A DNA stretch of 64,000 nucleotides from Cephalopachus bancanus (taxonomy: Eukaryota > Chordata > Mammalia > Primates > Tarsiidae), in assembly GCA_027257055.1 (NCBI GenBank), contig JAPVLO010000995.1:62001-126000 (forward strand). The letters are read 5' to 3'. Of the stretch, positions 31,541-43,434 are shown in pieces. Both the position numbers and the translations under genes were made by a program. The notes under the pieces were generated by a model, which had not been told where the DNA came from, ran no database searches, and saw only the letters and a list, made by a program, of their open reading frames with translations. How positions within the stretch are numbered: the first letter of the stretch is position 1; each line of letters opens with the position of its first letter.

Positions 31541-34500
31541 ATGATAGGGACAAACTCTCACATTTCAATAATTAGTCTGAATGTGAATGGACTAAACGCA
31601 CTACTGAAAAGACATAGAATGACAAAATGGATAAAATATCACCAGGCAACAATATACTCCCTTCAAGAGATCCATCTCACTAGAAAGGACATACACAGAC
31701 TCAAAGTAAGAGGATGGGAAACAAATTTTCAGGCGAATGGAACACAAAAGAAAGGAGGAGTCGCGATCCTAATTTCAAACAAAATACCATTTTATCAAAA
31801 ATTTAAAAAGATACAGAGGGCCACTACATAATGATAAAAGGTTCACTCCATCAACAAGAAATATCTATCCTAAACATATATGCACCCAACATAGGTGCAC
31901 CAACATTCATAAAGCAACTTCTAGGAAAACTAAAGAAACACATCGACTCTAACACCATAATAATTGGGGACTTTAATACACCACTCACAACCTTAGACAG
32001 ATCATCAGGACAAAAAATCAGCAAGGAGTTCCAGAACCTCAATGAGACTTGGACCAAATGGACTTAAATGATACCTATAGAACACTCCATGCAAAGACCA
32101 CAGAATACACATTCTACTCATCACCACATGGAACATATTCTAAGATCGACCACATAATTGGACACAAATCAAGTATAAACAAATTTAAAATGACTGAAAT
32201 TCTATCATGCATCTTCTCGGACCACAGTGGAATAAATATAAACATTGACACCAACAAAATCCCCCCAAAACCCACAAAGACATGGACACTAAACAGCATG
32301 ATGCTAAATAACTCCTGGGTCAATGATGACATCAAAACAGAGATCAAAAGACACCTGGAAACGAATGAAAATGAAGAAACATCTTACCAAAATCGCTGGG
32401 ATGCCTTAAAAGCTGTAATAAGAGGGGAATTTATATCCCTACAAACACACATGAGGAAAAAAGAAGGAACAGAAATTAACAACCTAACAAGCCACCTAAA
32501 GAAGCTGGAAAAGCAAGACCACAAAAACCCTAATTTCAGCAGAAGAATCCAGAATACCAAAATAAAAGCCCAAATCCAGGACATAGAAGACAAAAAGATA
32601 ATAGAAAAAAATCAATGAAACAAAAAGCTGGTTCTTCGAAAGAATAAACAAGATCGATGGTCCCCTAGCTAGACTGACCAAGAAAAAACGTGAAAAAAAC
32701 CAAATAAGCACAATCAGAAACACAAAAGATGAAGTCACATATGACCCTGAAGAAATGCAAAAGATCATTCGAGACTACTACATACACTAGTATGGAAACA
32801 AACTTGAAAACCTTAAGGAAATGGAGGACTTTCTGACATCACACAACCTACCTAAGTTGGAACAAGAAGAGATTGAGACCCTAAATAAACAAATAACAAT
32901 CAAGGAAATCAACTACATAATAAGAAAACTTCCTACAAAAAAAAAGCCCTGGACCAGATGGCTTTCCAGCAGAATTCTACAAGACATTTAAGGAGGAGCT
33001 GATACCTATCCTACTGAAGGTATTCCAGGATATTGAAAAAGATGGAACGCTCCCCAAATCATTTTACGAAGCCAACATCACATTGATACCCAAGCCAGGT
33101 AAAGATCCAGCAAAGAAGAGAACTACAGGCCAATATCTTTGATGAACATAGATGCTAAAATTCTCAACAAGATCCTAGCAAACCGGATTCAGCAATACAT
33201 CTCAAAAATCGCCCATCATGACCAAGTAGGCTTCATTCTTGGGATGCAAGGCTGGTTAAACATTCGTAAAACCATAAATGTTATCAAATACATCAACAGA
33301 TATCAAAACAAAAACCACATGATTCTATCATTAGATGCAGAAAAAGCTTTTGATAAAATCCAGCACCCCTTCTTGATGAAAACCCTTGAACATCTAGGCA
33401 TATGGGGAAAATACCTCAAAATAGTAAAAGCCATCTATGAGAAACCCACAGCGAGCATACTCCTAAATGGACAAATATTAGAACCATTTCCCCTGAAAAC
33501 TGGAACAAGACAAGGATGCCCACTCTCACCCCTCCTGTTCAACATAGTATTGGAAGTCCTGGCTCGAGCAATCAGAGAAGAGAAGGCAATCAGGGTTATC
33601 CAAATAGGAAAAGAGGAAGTCAAGTTATCTCTCTGTGCTGACGACATGATTGTATACCTTGAAAACCCAAGAGAATCTGTCAAAAACCTCCTTACACCGA
33701 TAAAGACCTTTGGCAAGTCTCAGGATACAAAATAAATGTACAAAACACAATTGCATTTCTCTACACCAATAATAAACAAACAGAAACCCAAATAGAAAAC
33801 ACAATTCCATTCACAATAGCCACAAAAAAAAATTGAAATACCTTGGCATCTTCCTAACCAGAGACGTGAAAGACCTTTACAAGGAAAACTACAAAACACT
33901 GCTCAAAGAAATCAAAGTTGACACAAACAAATGGAAAAATATCCCATGCTCATGGATCGGAAGAATCAACATTGTGAAGATGTCCATCTTACCTAAGGCA
34001 ATCTACAAATTCAATGCAATACCCATCAAATACCAGCAACATTCTTCTCAGACCTAGAAAAAGCAATGCAGGAATTCATATGGAAACACAAATGTCCAAG
34101 AATAGCCAGAACAATCCTCAGCAAAAAAAACAAAGCAGGTGGTATCACACTACCAGACTTCAAACTTTACTATAAGGCTACAATCATCAAAACAGCTTGG
34201 TATTGGTATAGGAACAGGCATATAGATCCATGGAATAGAATTGAGATCCCAGAAGCAAAACCTCAATTTCTCAACCAACTCATCTTTGACAAAGCCTCCA
34301 CCACCTACCACTGGGGATAGGAGAACCTATTCAGTAAATGGTACTGGGAAAACTGGCTGACCACATGCAGAAGATTGAAACAGGACCCCTATCTATCCCC
34401 ATGCACAAAGGTTAATTCCAAATGGATCAGAGACCTAAATGTAAAACCTCAAACCATAAGAACCTTAGAAAATGAAGGAAAAACCCTCACGGAAATCAGA

Positions 34501-35304
34501 ACTGGCATCCAATTCCTAAACAAAACCCAAAACCCACAGCTCATAAGAGAGAAAATAGATAAGTGGGACCTTATTAAACTGACAAGCTTCTGCAAAGCCA
34601 AAGAAACCATCAAGAGAGCAGGGAGACAGCCTACAGACTGGGAAAAAGTATTTGTCAACTCCAGGTCTGACAAAGGCTTAACATCCTGGATCTACAAGGA
34701 ACTCAAATGTGCTAAAAAGAAAAAAACAAACAACCCCATTATAAAATGGGCAAAAGATATGAACAGACACTTCACAAAGGAAGACATCCGAGCAGCCAGC
34801 AGACACATGAAGAAATATTCAACCTCACTAATCATCAGGGAGATGCAAATCAAAACCACACTGAGATACCACCTAACCCCAGTCAGAATGGAAATTATCA
34901 ACAACTCAAAAAATAACAGCTGCTGGAGAGGGTGTGGTGAAAAGGGAGCACTTCTACACTGTTGGTGGGAGTGTAAACTAGTGCAACCTCTGTGGAAAGC
35001 AGTGTGGCAATTCTTAAAAGCTCTAAATACCAACCTCCCATATGACCCTGCAATCCCCCTACTGGGAATATATCCTGAAGAACACAAATCACTCTATAAA
35101 AAAGATACCTGCACACGCATGTTTATCACCGCATTGTTCACAATAACAAGAAACTGGAAACAGCCATGCTACCCGTCAAAAGAGGACTGGATTTTTTTAA
35201 ATGTGGTACATATACACGATGGAATACTACGCAGCCGTAAAAAAGAACAAAATCATGAATTTCACAGCAACCTGGATGGAACTAGAGTCTATAATACTGA
35301 GTGA
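31541..35304 (+). pseudogene. ORF2: L1 ORF2 (copy A), disabled
   Basis: ORF2p supplies the endonuclease and reverse transcriptase for target-primed reverse transcription. N-terminal endonuclease motifs are readable in pieces: SLNVNG near 31,575, YAPN near 31,880, GDFNTP near 31,968 and SDHSG near 32,216. The RT domain has a QGCPLSP motif near 33,513 and an active-site box at 33,634-33,645 that reads CADD instead of FADD. A C-terminal cysteine region is at 34,920-34,975 (CWRGCGEKG...CWWECK). Frameshifts at about 31,795, 32,065, 32,615, 32,940 (A-run of 9) and 33,715 and further stops break it into at least six pieces. Confidence 0.92.
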
Positions 35305-35562
35305 CCTCTCACAGAAACAAAGATCCGAGTATCACATGTTCTCACTCATATAATGGACCTTAAACATCCAATGCAATACTATACGAAAATGACTGACCGT
35401 ACTGGGAAACTATGGTGGGGGGAGGGAGATGGGATTAACAGTAGCAAATATCTGTCTGGGAACGGGGAAACACCCCATATCAACAGGGTGCCTGAATGAA
35501 GCGCAATTGTATACCTAACCCTTAACTGTACCCCACAACTTCACAACAAAAGAAAAAAAAAG

Positions 35563-36867
35563 AAATAAGATAGACAAGTGGGACCTCATAAAATTAACGA
35601 ACTTCTGCAAAGTAGAATACACCATCAAGACAGTAGGAAAACAGCCCACAGAATGGGAAATATTATTTGTCAACTGTATATATGGCAGAGGCCAAAAATC
35701 TAGGATCTACAAGGAACTCAAATGACTGAAAGAAAAAAAAAACAAAACAGTCTTTTAAAAGTGAGCAAAAAACCGGGCTCGGTGGCTCAGTCTGTAATCC
35801 TGTGTCTTTGCGAGGCTGAGGTGGGTGGATTGCCTAAGCCTGCGGGTTCGAGACCCACCTAGGCAACGTGGTGAGACCTCATCTCTACAATAAATAAAAA
35901 AGTCAGCCGGGTGTGGTAGCGCACGCCTGTAATTCCGGCTACTTGGAAGGCTGAGACGGATAGATCACCGGACCCCCAGCAGGTCGAGGCTGTGGTGGCT
36001 GGGAGCAGCCACTGCTCTCCAGTCTGGGTGACAGCGTGAGACTCCAACTCAAAAAAAAAAAAGTGAGCAAAAGATATAAATAGACACTTCTCAAAAAAAG
36101 ATATAAGGGCAGCCATCAGACACTTGAAAAAGTGCTCAACCTCAGGCATCATCAGAAAAATGCAAATCAAAACCACATTGAAATACCACCTAAGCTCAGT
36201 AAGAATGGCCATCACTAAAATACAAACAACAACAGATGCTAGCAAGGATGTGGAGAAAAAGAAAGGCTTCTACACTGCTGGTGGAAATGCAAGGTAGTGC
36301 AACCTCTTTGGAAGACATGTGGTGATTTCTGAAAATACTACAAATTGATCTCCCATATCAGCAATTCCCCTATTGGTAATATACCCAGAGGAACTCAAAT
36401 CCTTCTACAAAAAAGATACCTGCACATATATGTGTTGCAGCTCTATTCACAACAGCAAAAATTTTGAACCAACAATGTTACCCATCGAAGCTGGACTGGA
36501 TAAAGAAAATGTGGTACATGTACAAAATGGAATATTATGCAGCCATAAAGAAGGACAAATATAAGGACTTGGCAGCAATTTGGATAGATTTGGAGTCAAT
36601 GATACTCTGTAGTCTGTCACAGAAACAAAGAACAATGTACCATATGTTCTCACTCATAAGCGGACCTTTACCAATCATAATAATATGAGAAAGTGTTTGG
36701 CAGTAATGAGAAACTGTCAGGGGAAGGGAGTGGGATTGGCAGTTGAGGGAAACTGCTGCGGGGGGCATACCGCATCAGCAAGGGTACCGGCATGATCAAC
36801 GTTTCTATACCTAACCCTGAATTGTGCCCCACATCTTTATAATAAAAAAATTTTTTAAAGAAAAAAA
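35563..36867 (+). mobile_element. L1: Second, older L1 3' end carried downstream of copy A
   Basis: Starts abruptly in ORF2 at ATAGACAAGTGGGACCTCAT and runs collinearly through the C-terminal region and 3' UTR to CTTTATAATAAAAAAATTTT and an A-run. It is clearly more diverged than copy A (a different subfamily, with 3' UTR ending GAATTGTGCCCCACATC). It is split by the Alu at 35,773. It lies inside the same target duplication as copy A, hence my reading as transduced 3' flank. Confidence 0.85.
35773..36062 (+). mobile_element. Young-type Alu within the transduced L1 segment
   Basis: Complete dimer of the lineage-specific subfamily, starting CCGGGCTCGGTGGCTCAG. It is flanked by a perfect target duplication AAAAGTGAGCAAAA (35,757-35,770 and 36,059-36,072). 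It either travelled with the transduction or inserted afterwards. Confidence 0.96.
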
Positions 36868-37472
36868 AAAGACTTAAATGTAAGACCTGAAAAGATTTAA
36901 ATGTAAAGCTCTAAAAATTGTGGGGTAAAACTCTTCTGGACATTGAGCTAGGCAAAGGGTTCATGACTAAGACCTCAAAAGCACAGGCAACAAAAGCAAA
37001 AACAGCCCAATGGGATGTAATTAAGCTAAAGAAGCATATGCACAGCAAAAGAAACAATCACCAAACTGAGCAGACAACTTACAGGGTGGAAGAATATATT
37101 TGTAAGCTATGCATCCAACAGAAGATTAATATCCAGAATTTACAAGAAATTCAAACAACTCAACAAAAAACACCCACAAAAACACCCACTGAAAAGTGGG
37201 CAAAGGACATGAACAAACATTTTTCAAAAGAAGACATACCATGGCCAAGAGGCATACAAAAAAATGCTCAAGTCACTAATCATCAAAGAAATGCAAATTA
37301 AAATCACAATGAGATATCATATTACATCAGTCATAATGGCTACTATTAAAAAGATAAAAAAAGACAGATGTTGGTGAAAATGTGGAAAAAAAGGACCCTT
37401 AAAACACTGTTGGTGGGAATGCAAATTACCATAGCTTCTATGGAAAACAGTATGGAAATTTCTCAAAGAACT
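36868..37472 (+). mobile_element. L1: Old L1 ORF2, right half of split host element
   Basis: It resumes at AAAGACTTAAATGT with the next collinear part of ORF2 (TTCATGACTAAGACCTCAAA, CCAATGGGATGTAATTAAGC, GTGGGCAAAGGACATGAACA, ATCAAAGAAATGCAAATTAA) and breaks off mid-ORF2 at CTCAAAGAACTG near 37,472, where the left arm of the inverted repeat pair begins. Degenerate; age as in 28,312-28,949. Confidence 0.9.
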
Positions 37473-37842
37473 GATCACTTAAATAAATCTAAATTTATAC
37501 AAAAATAGAAAAAGATGATATCTTATACATAATCAAATGAATGGATTAGACCTTTTGATTTCTGAGATATTGGAAGCAAACAATTGTATTATGTTAGAAA
37601 AATACATAGCAGATATAAAAAAGAACAGCTGTTGAAGTCATTAATAAAGACTGATCTCAGTTTGACTATATAAGATGCTAAGTAAAATAGTATGAAGCCA
37701 TTTTTTCCAGAACTGTATATTTTGATCTCACAAAATTTTATAATATAAAGTTATCACAAAGGTAGCTTAATCCCTTAGAAACATCCATTTACTTGCCTGA
37801 ACCCATATATCTGTATTGAATATTTCAGTTAAATTTTTAGTT
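37473..37842. repeat. Left arm of an inverted repeat pair (unnamed repeat)
   Basis: Reverse-complement matches to 41,028-41,750, collinear over its whole length: CTTAAATAAATCTAAATTTA, GCAAACAATTGTATTATG, AAAGACTGATCTCAGTTTGA, TATCACAAAGGTA, CCATTTACTTGCCTGAA and CTGTATTGAATATTTCAGTT. Compared with the right arm it lacks about 350 internal bases between 37,700 and 37,725. No coding frame. Confidence 0.88.
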
Positions 37843-38012
37843 TGTGTTATTATAGAACAGTTAAAAATAAATGGATATGGATATGTATTAACTTATTAAG
37901 AACTGAAAAAAGTTGAATAATAGTTTATACAGTATACTACTATTCAAGAAAACTTGAATTTATAAAATAAAATACTATATATAATTTCTAAATAAATAAA
38001 TAAATATTTGAA

Positions 38013-38456
38013 CATTGGTTCTCAAACTATGATCCAAAGACTCTTCCCTTGAGATACATTTAGAATGTCTGAGAAATCCTTCTCTTCTGAACTACCTATC
38101 TATGAAAGACCAGATTTTCTTCATATATTTCAATTAAAACAACATATTATAGCAGATTTATGTGCAAACAGATTGAGGGTCCTGCTTTTTTGTATTTACT
38201 CAGACATTCAGAACAGTTTTTAAAATGTAAGCAAAAATAGAGTGAATTTTCATAAAATATCTAATGATAGTAACATACTGTACATTTATTTCTTCATAGC
38301 TTATGTTAAATCAATTAATACATATATTTTCCAAATTTTAATTTCTAATATAGTATATATAAGTAGATTTCAACAACATCAACTAAAATTCTTCAGACTC
38401 CTTAATAATTTTAAGTGAGTAAATGAGTCTTTGAAGTAAAAAGTTTGAGAACTGAT
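38013..38456. mobile_element. Probable old hAT-type DNA transposon fragment
   Basis: Ends carry terminal inverted repeats of the type common in mammalian hAT elements: CATTGGTTCTCAAACTATG at the left and, inverted, AAGTTTGAGAACTG at the right, about 440 bases apart. No 8-base duplication is convincing and the interior is AT-rich without a frame. Confidence 0.5.
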
Positions 38457-39224
38457 AAATTAAAAAATATAAATATACACTGAAGGGAAACAAACCAAAT
38501 AACTAACCTTAATTTTTTTTCAGAGTAGGGAAAATATTACTGGCACTGGAAAAGAAAATAAGTTCCATTTTTATCAGTTATGCTATATTTCTTTTTAAAA
38601 ATGACAAAATGCAAATATTTGTTAATCCAGCTAGTGTTTTCTTGGAGAAGTTTGCTATGTTATTTTTGGACTTAGGTGTTTTAAAACTTTTTATTTTGGT
38701 AAAACTAGTATAACAGTGAGTCTTTTTTCTTAAAATGCTCATACCTGGATGGTATGTATTATTATAACTTTTTTTTTGCTCAAACACTCTGTAGACAGTC
38801 AACATGTTCCTAATGCATATAAGATGGGTCAGGTGATCTTGGCTCTATAGCCAAAGGTAACCAATGAATATTTGTGCTCATGGGTCAATGCTCATTTCTT
38901 TTTTTCCCCATATTAAGAGCATGCTTGTTCTTAAGGACCACCCTGCTTTAAAATGAATCAAATCATCAGCAATATTTATTATTAAAGCAACATAAAATAC
39001 TTTCTAACTAAGAATCATGTTTCAGCTTCTGTTGCAATACTATAAAACATAAACAAAGCTGATTTGTTAGTAATTTAATGATAGTATATCTGCTTAATTT
39101 TAAATAGTTAGATATAATTATATAAGCTATTGTATATATTTTAGGCAATAAAATAGTACCAGGAGTCAAAATTATGTGAGAATTGTTTTTGCTAGTATCA
39201 TCGCAGTGTATTTTTAAAAGACAA
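38457..39224. other. AT-rich intergenic DNA
   Basis: Nothing recognised. Confidence 0.5.
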
Positions 39225-39828
39225 TTTTTTTAGAGCATTTTTAGATTCACAGCAAATTAGTGCAGAAGGTGAAGAGATTGACTCCTATCACCACATGCAT
39301 AACCACCCCCATTATTAACATCTCTCACAAGACCGGTAAATTTCTTACAATTGGTGAACCTATATTGACATATTATTATCACCCAAGATCTGTAGTTGAC
39401 ATTAGGGTTCATTTTTAGTGCTGTACATCCTATGGGTTTGGAAAAATTTATAATGCCAAATTTCCATTATAATATAATACAGTGTAGCTTTCCTGTTTTA
39501 AAAATCCTCTGTGTGTATTAATTCCCCTCCCTCCCAATTTCTGTAAAGGAATTATCTTTTTACTGTTTTCATAATTTTGCTTTCCTTCATGCCTTTCCAT
39601 GTTTAGCCAGCTCATTCTTTTTAGCACAAAATAATATTCCATTGTCAGGATATACCACAGTTTGTTTATCCATTCTCCTACTGAAGAACTTGATTGAGTC
39701 CAAGTTTTGACAATTATGAATAAAGCTGCTTCAAACATCCATGTAGACATTTTTGTGTAGACATACATTTCAACTCTTTTGGGTAAATACCAATGAATGC
39801 AATTGTTGGATCGTGTGGATCATGAATG
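39225..39828 (-). mobile_element. L1: Old L1M-type fragment, antisense
   Basis: Antisense L1 3' region: TTAGAGCATTTTTAGATTCA, CAGTTTGTTTATCCATTCTC, AATTATGAATAAAGCTGCTT, CAACTCTTTTGGGTAAATAC and GCAATTGTTGGATCGTGTGG are the familiar landmarks of the L1 ORF2 end/3' UTR junction. Old and frame-broken. Confidence 0.88.
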
Positions 39829-40374
39829 TATTTTTACAAAGCTTATGTTACTGTCTGATTCTAAGACATCTGAAATCTGTCATACAATATCCTTTGTTTT
39901 GTATCATAAAGGAAGAAATATCTAGCTAGAAGCGTGAGAAAATGGAGAGAGCCCAGGTTTGGACTTGAAAAAATCATTATATCTTATTAAAGTTTATTTT
40001 ATTATGTCTTCTAATGAGATGCTATTGTTATGTTGTCTCTTAAGTTGCAAAAATCAGAAAATCATTCTAACATGTTCAGGCTAAGAGAATAGTTTCTAGC
40101 AAATATTAAACGGAAAGTTTCAAGGACTAAGACAGAAAATGAGGCAAGCTTCATGGAACCAGGACTTGGAAGTGGAAATTAGCAAAATAGAAAGTTAAAT
40201 ACATTTCTCATTCTAGAGATTCATCTTCCTTTTGGACTATATTTCTCTTTGTATGATCACTCCATTCTCCCTTCTGAGGGCCATCTTTTTTTACTTGTTA
40301 AAAATCGGAACCATTTTGCTTCCATGCTACTTACTCTAGCCTTGATCATGTATATGTTATTCATTCAAGAATGA

Positions 40375-40468
40375 TCAACAAGGGTAACTGCATAATGAAT
40401 ATTTGTATACCTAACCCTGAATGGTACCCCTCATCTTTAAAATAAAAAAATTTTAAAGTTAAAAAAAC
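40375..40468 (+). mobile_element. L1: Very short L1 3' UTR end
   Basis: CAACAAGGGTAACTGCATAA, TTTGTATACCTAACCCTGAA, GGTACCCCTCATCTTTAAAA, then AATAAAAAAA. It matches the last ~90 bases of the transduced L1 at 36,775-36,860, so it is a severely 5'-truncated copy of that subfamily. Confidence 0.85.
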
Positions 40469-41027
40469 GAATGAACTGAAGTCACTGATATGGTTAGGTG
40501 ACTTCTGTTCTCACCATGGATAAACTCAGAAAACAATCCATATCTAAAATCATCAGCACACCATGTAGGTAACTACTGAGAGGATCACATTTTACTCCAC
40601 ACAGCAATATTTGGTTAAACTTGCCTACTAGATACTACAGTTATCTCTCTAAAGTTTTCAGCCTTCTATTTCTGGGACTCTTTTTATCTCCTTCTGTTAC
40701 CCGAAGAGCTTCTAGTATTCTCTCTATTGTTCAGACCTCAGCATGGCACAAGCTTCTAATTCCTTTGCATTCACACACTACACACACAAACACAGCCAGA
40801 TAATAACATTAATATTGACCATGTATAGTTTTTCAAAAATGTCCCTTGAGTATTGGGGCTAAAAGGGCTGTTTTTGATTTACCTTGATAATCATATCTAC
40901 ATAAATTATCTATGTAGTCTCTAAATTCCAGCTCTTGAAAAAGTTAAAGATAAGCATCTCTTGCTGAAACAGCTGCTTAACCTTGGGTCAATCAGCACAT
41001 AAGACATGTAGGTGTAATTGAGTGAGC
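40469..41027. other. AT-rich intergenic DNA
   Basis: Nothing recognised. Confidence 0.5.
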
Positions 41028-41750
41028 CTGAAAAATTAACTGAAATATTCAATACAGATATATGAATTCAGGCAAGTAAATGGATGCCTCTAAGGGATTA
41101 AGGTACCTTTGTGATAATTTTATATTCTAAAATTTTGTGACGATTTTTTGCAATTTTTATTTTCCAGTGCATACCTAATGGTTATTCATTTCGTTGATGA
41201 TACATACAAGTATTAATTTTACTCAGAAAATATACATAACCTTTTAAAGCTCTTAATACTAAAAATATGTTCCATAAATATTTGTTGTTTGATCAATATT
41301 ATCTGTGCACTATAATAATGGAGACAGAGGGAAATCTGAGTTACTGAACACTCTCAGTCAAACAAGAACCTGTAAAATAAACATTGCATTTGTGACAGGG
41401 TTTTAGAAATCCACAAGGCCTTTTTTGAGGAGAAGGGCTCTATGGATGAATTTGATCTAAAGATTAACCTGCAAAACCAAATAGTGTGAAGATTTTAGGG
41501 TGGAAGGATGGTTTCATGTTATTTTACATGGCATCTTATATAATCATATATACTCAAACTGAGATCAGTCTTTGTTAATGACTTCAACAGCAGTTCTTAT
41601 TTATATCTGTTATGTATTTTTCTATCATAATACAATTGTTTGCTTGCAATATCTCAGTAATCACAAGATCCAGTCCATTCGTTTGATTATGTATAAGCTA
41701 TCATCTCATTCTATTTTAGTATAAATTTAGATTTATTTAAGTAGGTGATC
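41028..41750. repeat. Right arm of the inverted repeat pair (longer copy)
   Basis: Reverse complement of 37,473-37,842 with about 350 extra bases (roughly 41,150-41,500). The outer limit is GATCACCTACTTAAATAAAT on the complementary strand, and the inner limit is ATTTCAGTTAATTTTTCAG. The arms are separated by 3.2 kb. The extra bases have no long frame. It could be an unnamed dispersed repeat present twice, or an inverted local duplication. Confidence 0.88.
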
Positions 41751-42134
41751 ATGAACTTCTTTATTGAAAGCAATCAAATATAAAAATGGAGGGATAGGCT
41801 ACAGGGCCAAGGAAACGATCAAGTAGTCCAGAAAGAGACCTAAGCTTACATGAGAACTTGGTTTATGATGGGAGAATGATGACCTGATGAGCATTTGTGA
41901 TGCTCAGCACCCAGTTGCTCAATAGATGTATGTGCTAATAATTAAGAAAAAATGGAAAATAAACTGGTGAAAAAAATAAATTTAAAGTGGATCTAGTGCT
42001 TAACAAAAGAATGGAGACAGTAGGGCAAGGTAGATGATGAAGCTTCCTGATACATGAGCATCGCTTCTGTCATTGGACAGGGAGGGCCACTAGCGAATAT
42101 CTAGTCTTCCAGGCAGTGCACAGTCTGACCTAAC
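41751..42134. other. Intergenic DNA
   Basis: Nothing recognised. Confidence 0.5.
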
Positions 42135-42350
42135 TTGTCATTTTTATCTATTTTATTTTTTATATTTAATTTTTAAATTGTATATATTTAGAGTATGCAA
42201 CATGATGTTTTGATATACATATACATATAGTGAAGTGATTGCTACAGTCAAGCAAATTAACATATTTACCATCTTATATAGTTACTTTTCCCTTTTTTTG
42301 AGTAAGTGTACCTAAAATCTACTATCTTTGGCAAATCCATTTTCAGCACA
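42135..42350 (-). mobile_element. L1: L1 3' UTR fragment (older primate/mammal type), antisense
   Basis: TTTTTAAATTGTATATATTT, GCAACATGATGTTTTGATAT, GTGAAGTGATTGCTACAGTC and AAGCAAATTAACATATTTAC form the L1 3' UTR block seen in intermediate-age L1s, read in antisense. Confidence 0.82.
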
Positions 42351-42499
42351 TCCTTTAGGAAGGTTGCTTGTACGGTTATCTGAAGTAGGCCAAAAATAAG
42401 GAAGATATCCTGCAGTTGCAGAACTAGTAAATGCTCACTGAACAGTAAACTACTACCAAAAAAATTTTTCATATACCAATTTCCTCTAAGTCTCTTCAA

Positions 42500-42712
42500 T
42501 TATTATTATTATTATTTATTATAAAGATGTGGGGTAAAATTCAGGGTTAGGTATATAAATGTTGATTATGCAGCTACTCTTGTTGATGAGGTACACCCCT
42601 ACCTCCCCTAGCAGTTTCCCTCAACTGTCAATCCCAACCTCCCTCCCTTGACAGTTTTCCACTACTGCCAATCCCTTTCTTATAGTATTATTCAATTATT
42701 TTAGGTGTTCTG
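42500..42712 (-). mobile_element. L1: L1 3' UTR fragment (species subfamily), antisense
   Basis: Begins with an (ATT)n tail, then GTGGGGTAAAATTCAGGGTT, GTTGATGAGGTACACCCC, CAGTTTCCCTCAACTGTCAA and TTATAGTATTATTCAA, the antisense of the 3' UTR type at 36,690-36,850. Heavily 5'-truncated. Confidence 0.85.
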
Positions 42713-42834
42713 AATTGGCACTCTGTTTTTTCCAAACCTCCATTGTATTCCAACGCTTAGCAAATGGAATATTTCAAAGACTATGTTCATTAATCATCTA
42801 ATCATAAAAATCAATTTTATCATTTTATTTTATT

Positions 42835-43398
42835 TTTTATTTTTTTATCAATATTTTTTATTACAATTTTGTGGGGTACAGTTAAAGGTTAGGTGTACAA
42901 TTATGTTTCATTCAGGTACCCTGTTGATAAGAGGTGTTTCCTCATCCCCAGACAGATATTTGCGACTGTTAACCCCATCCCCCTTCCCCCCCATAGTTTC
43001 CCAGTACCGTCAGTCATTTTCTTATAGCATTACATTGGATGTTCAAGGTCCATTATATGAGTGAGAACATGTGATACTCAGATCTTTGTTTCTGTGAGAG
43101 GTCACTCATTATTATAGACTCTAGTTCCATCCAGGTTACTGTGAAATTCATGATTTTGTTCTTTTTTATGGCTGCGTAGTGTTCCATCGTTTATATGTAC
43201 ATTTTTTTAATCCAGTCCTCTTTTGATGGACAGCATGGTTGTTTCCAGGTTCTTGCTATTGTGGACAATGCTGCGATAAACATACGTGTGCAGGTATCTT
43301 TTTTATAGAGTGATTTGAGGTCTTCGGGATATATTCCCAGTAGGGGGATTGCGGGGTCATATGGAAGGTCAATTTTTAGAGCTTTTAGGAATCACCTT
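42835..43398 (-). mobile_element. L1: 5'-truncated L1, antisense (3' UTR and ORF2 end)
   Basis: Order on this strand: AT-rich tail, GTGGGGTACAGTTAAAGGTT, a C-rich 3' UTR stretch (CCCCATCCCCCTTCCCCCCC), GAGTGAGAACATGTGATACT, GGCTGCGTAGTGTTCCATCG, CAGTCCTCTTTTGATGGACA and ATTCCCAGTAGGGGGATTGC. It ends at TTTAGGAATCACC. It is close to the recent subfamily of copies A and B. Confidence 0.92.
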
Positions 43399-43434
43399 TT
43401 CAATCGCTTTAATGGGTAGCTTCAATAGCTTTTG

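Larger units (their letters stand above)
28950..35562 (+). mobile_element. L1: Full-length L1 (copy A)
   Basis: Order: 5' UTR with GC-rich tandem monomers (28,950-30,487), ORF1 (30,488-31,445), a short A-rich inter-ORF spacer, ORF2 (31,541-35,304), and a G-rich 3' UTR (GGTGGGGGGAGGGAGATGGG near 35,415) ending at CCCCACAACTTCACAACAAA and an impure A-run. Both ORFs are disabled. It is closely similar to the copy at 57,395 over all shared sequence, so both belong to a recently active subfamily. Confidence 0.95.
28950..36867 (+). mobile_element. L1: 7.9 kb L1 insertion: full-length L1 plus 3'-transduced segment
   Basis: This is bounded by a perfect 14-base target duplication, AAAGACTTAAATGT, at 28,936-28,949 and 36,868-36,881; it interrupts an old L1 that continues on both sides. 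It contains a complete L1 from 5' UTR to 3' UTR (28,950-35,562) directly followed by the 3' end of a second, more diverged L1 (35,563-36,867) that ends in AATAAA and a poly(A). The left end of the L1 abuts the duplication, and no separate duplication is seen around the inner L1. A single retrotransposition carrying downstream sequence explains this best. The alternative is two nested insertions. Confidence 0.8.

Noticed and set aside
28312..37472. Reading the whole stretch as three independent L1 insertions side by side
   Set aside because: The outer L1 is collinear across 28,949/36,868 with a perfect 14-base duplication, so the inner block is one insertion into it. Only the split between copy A and the second L1 tail remains open to argument.
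38013..38456. 8-base hAT target duplication
   Set aside because: The flanks TATTTGAA and ATAAATTA do not match; only the terminal inverted repeats support the call.
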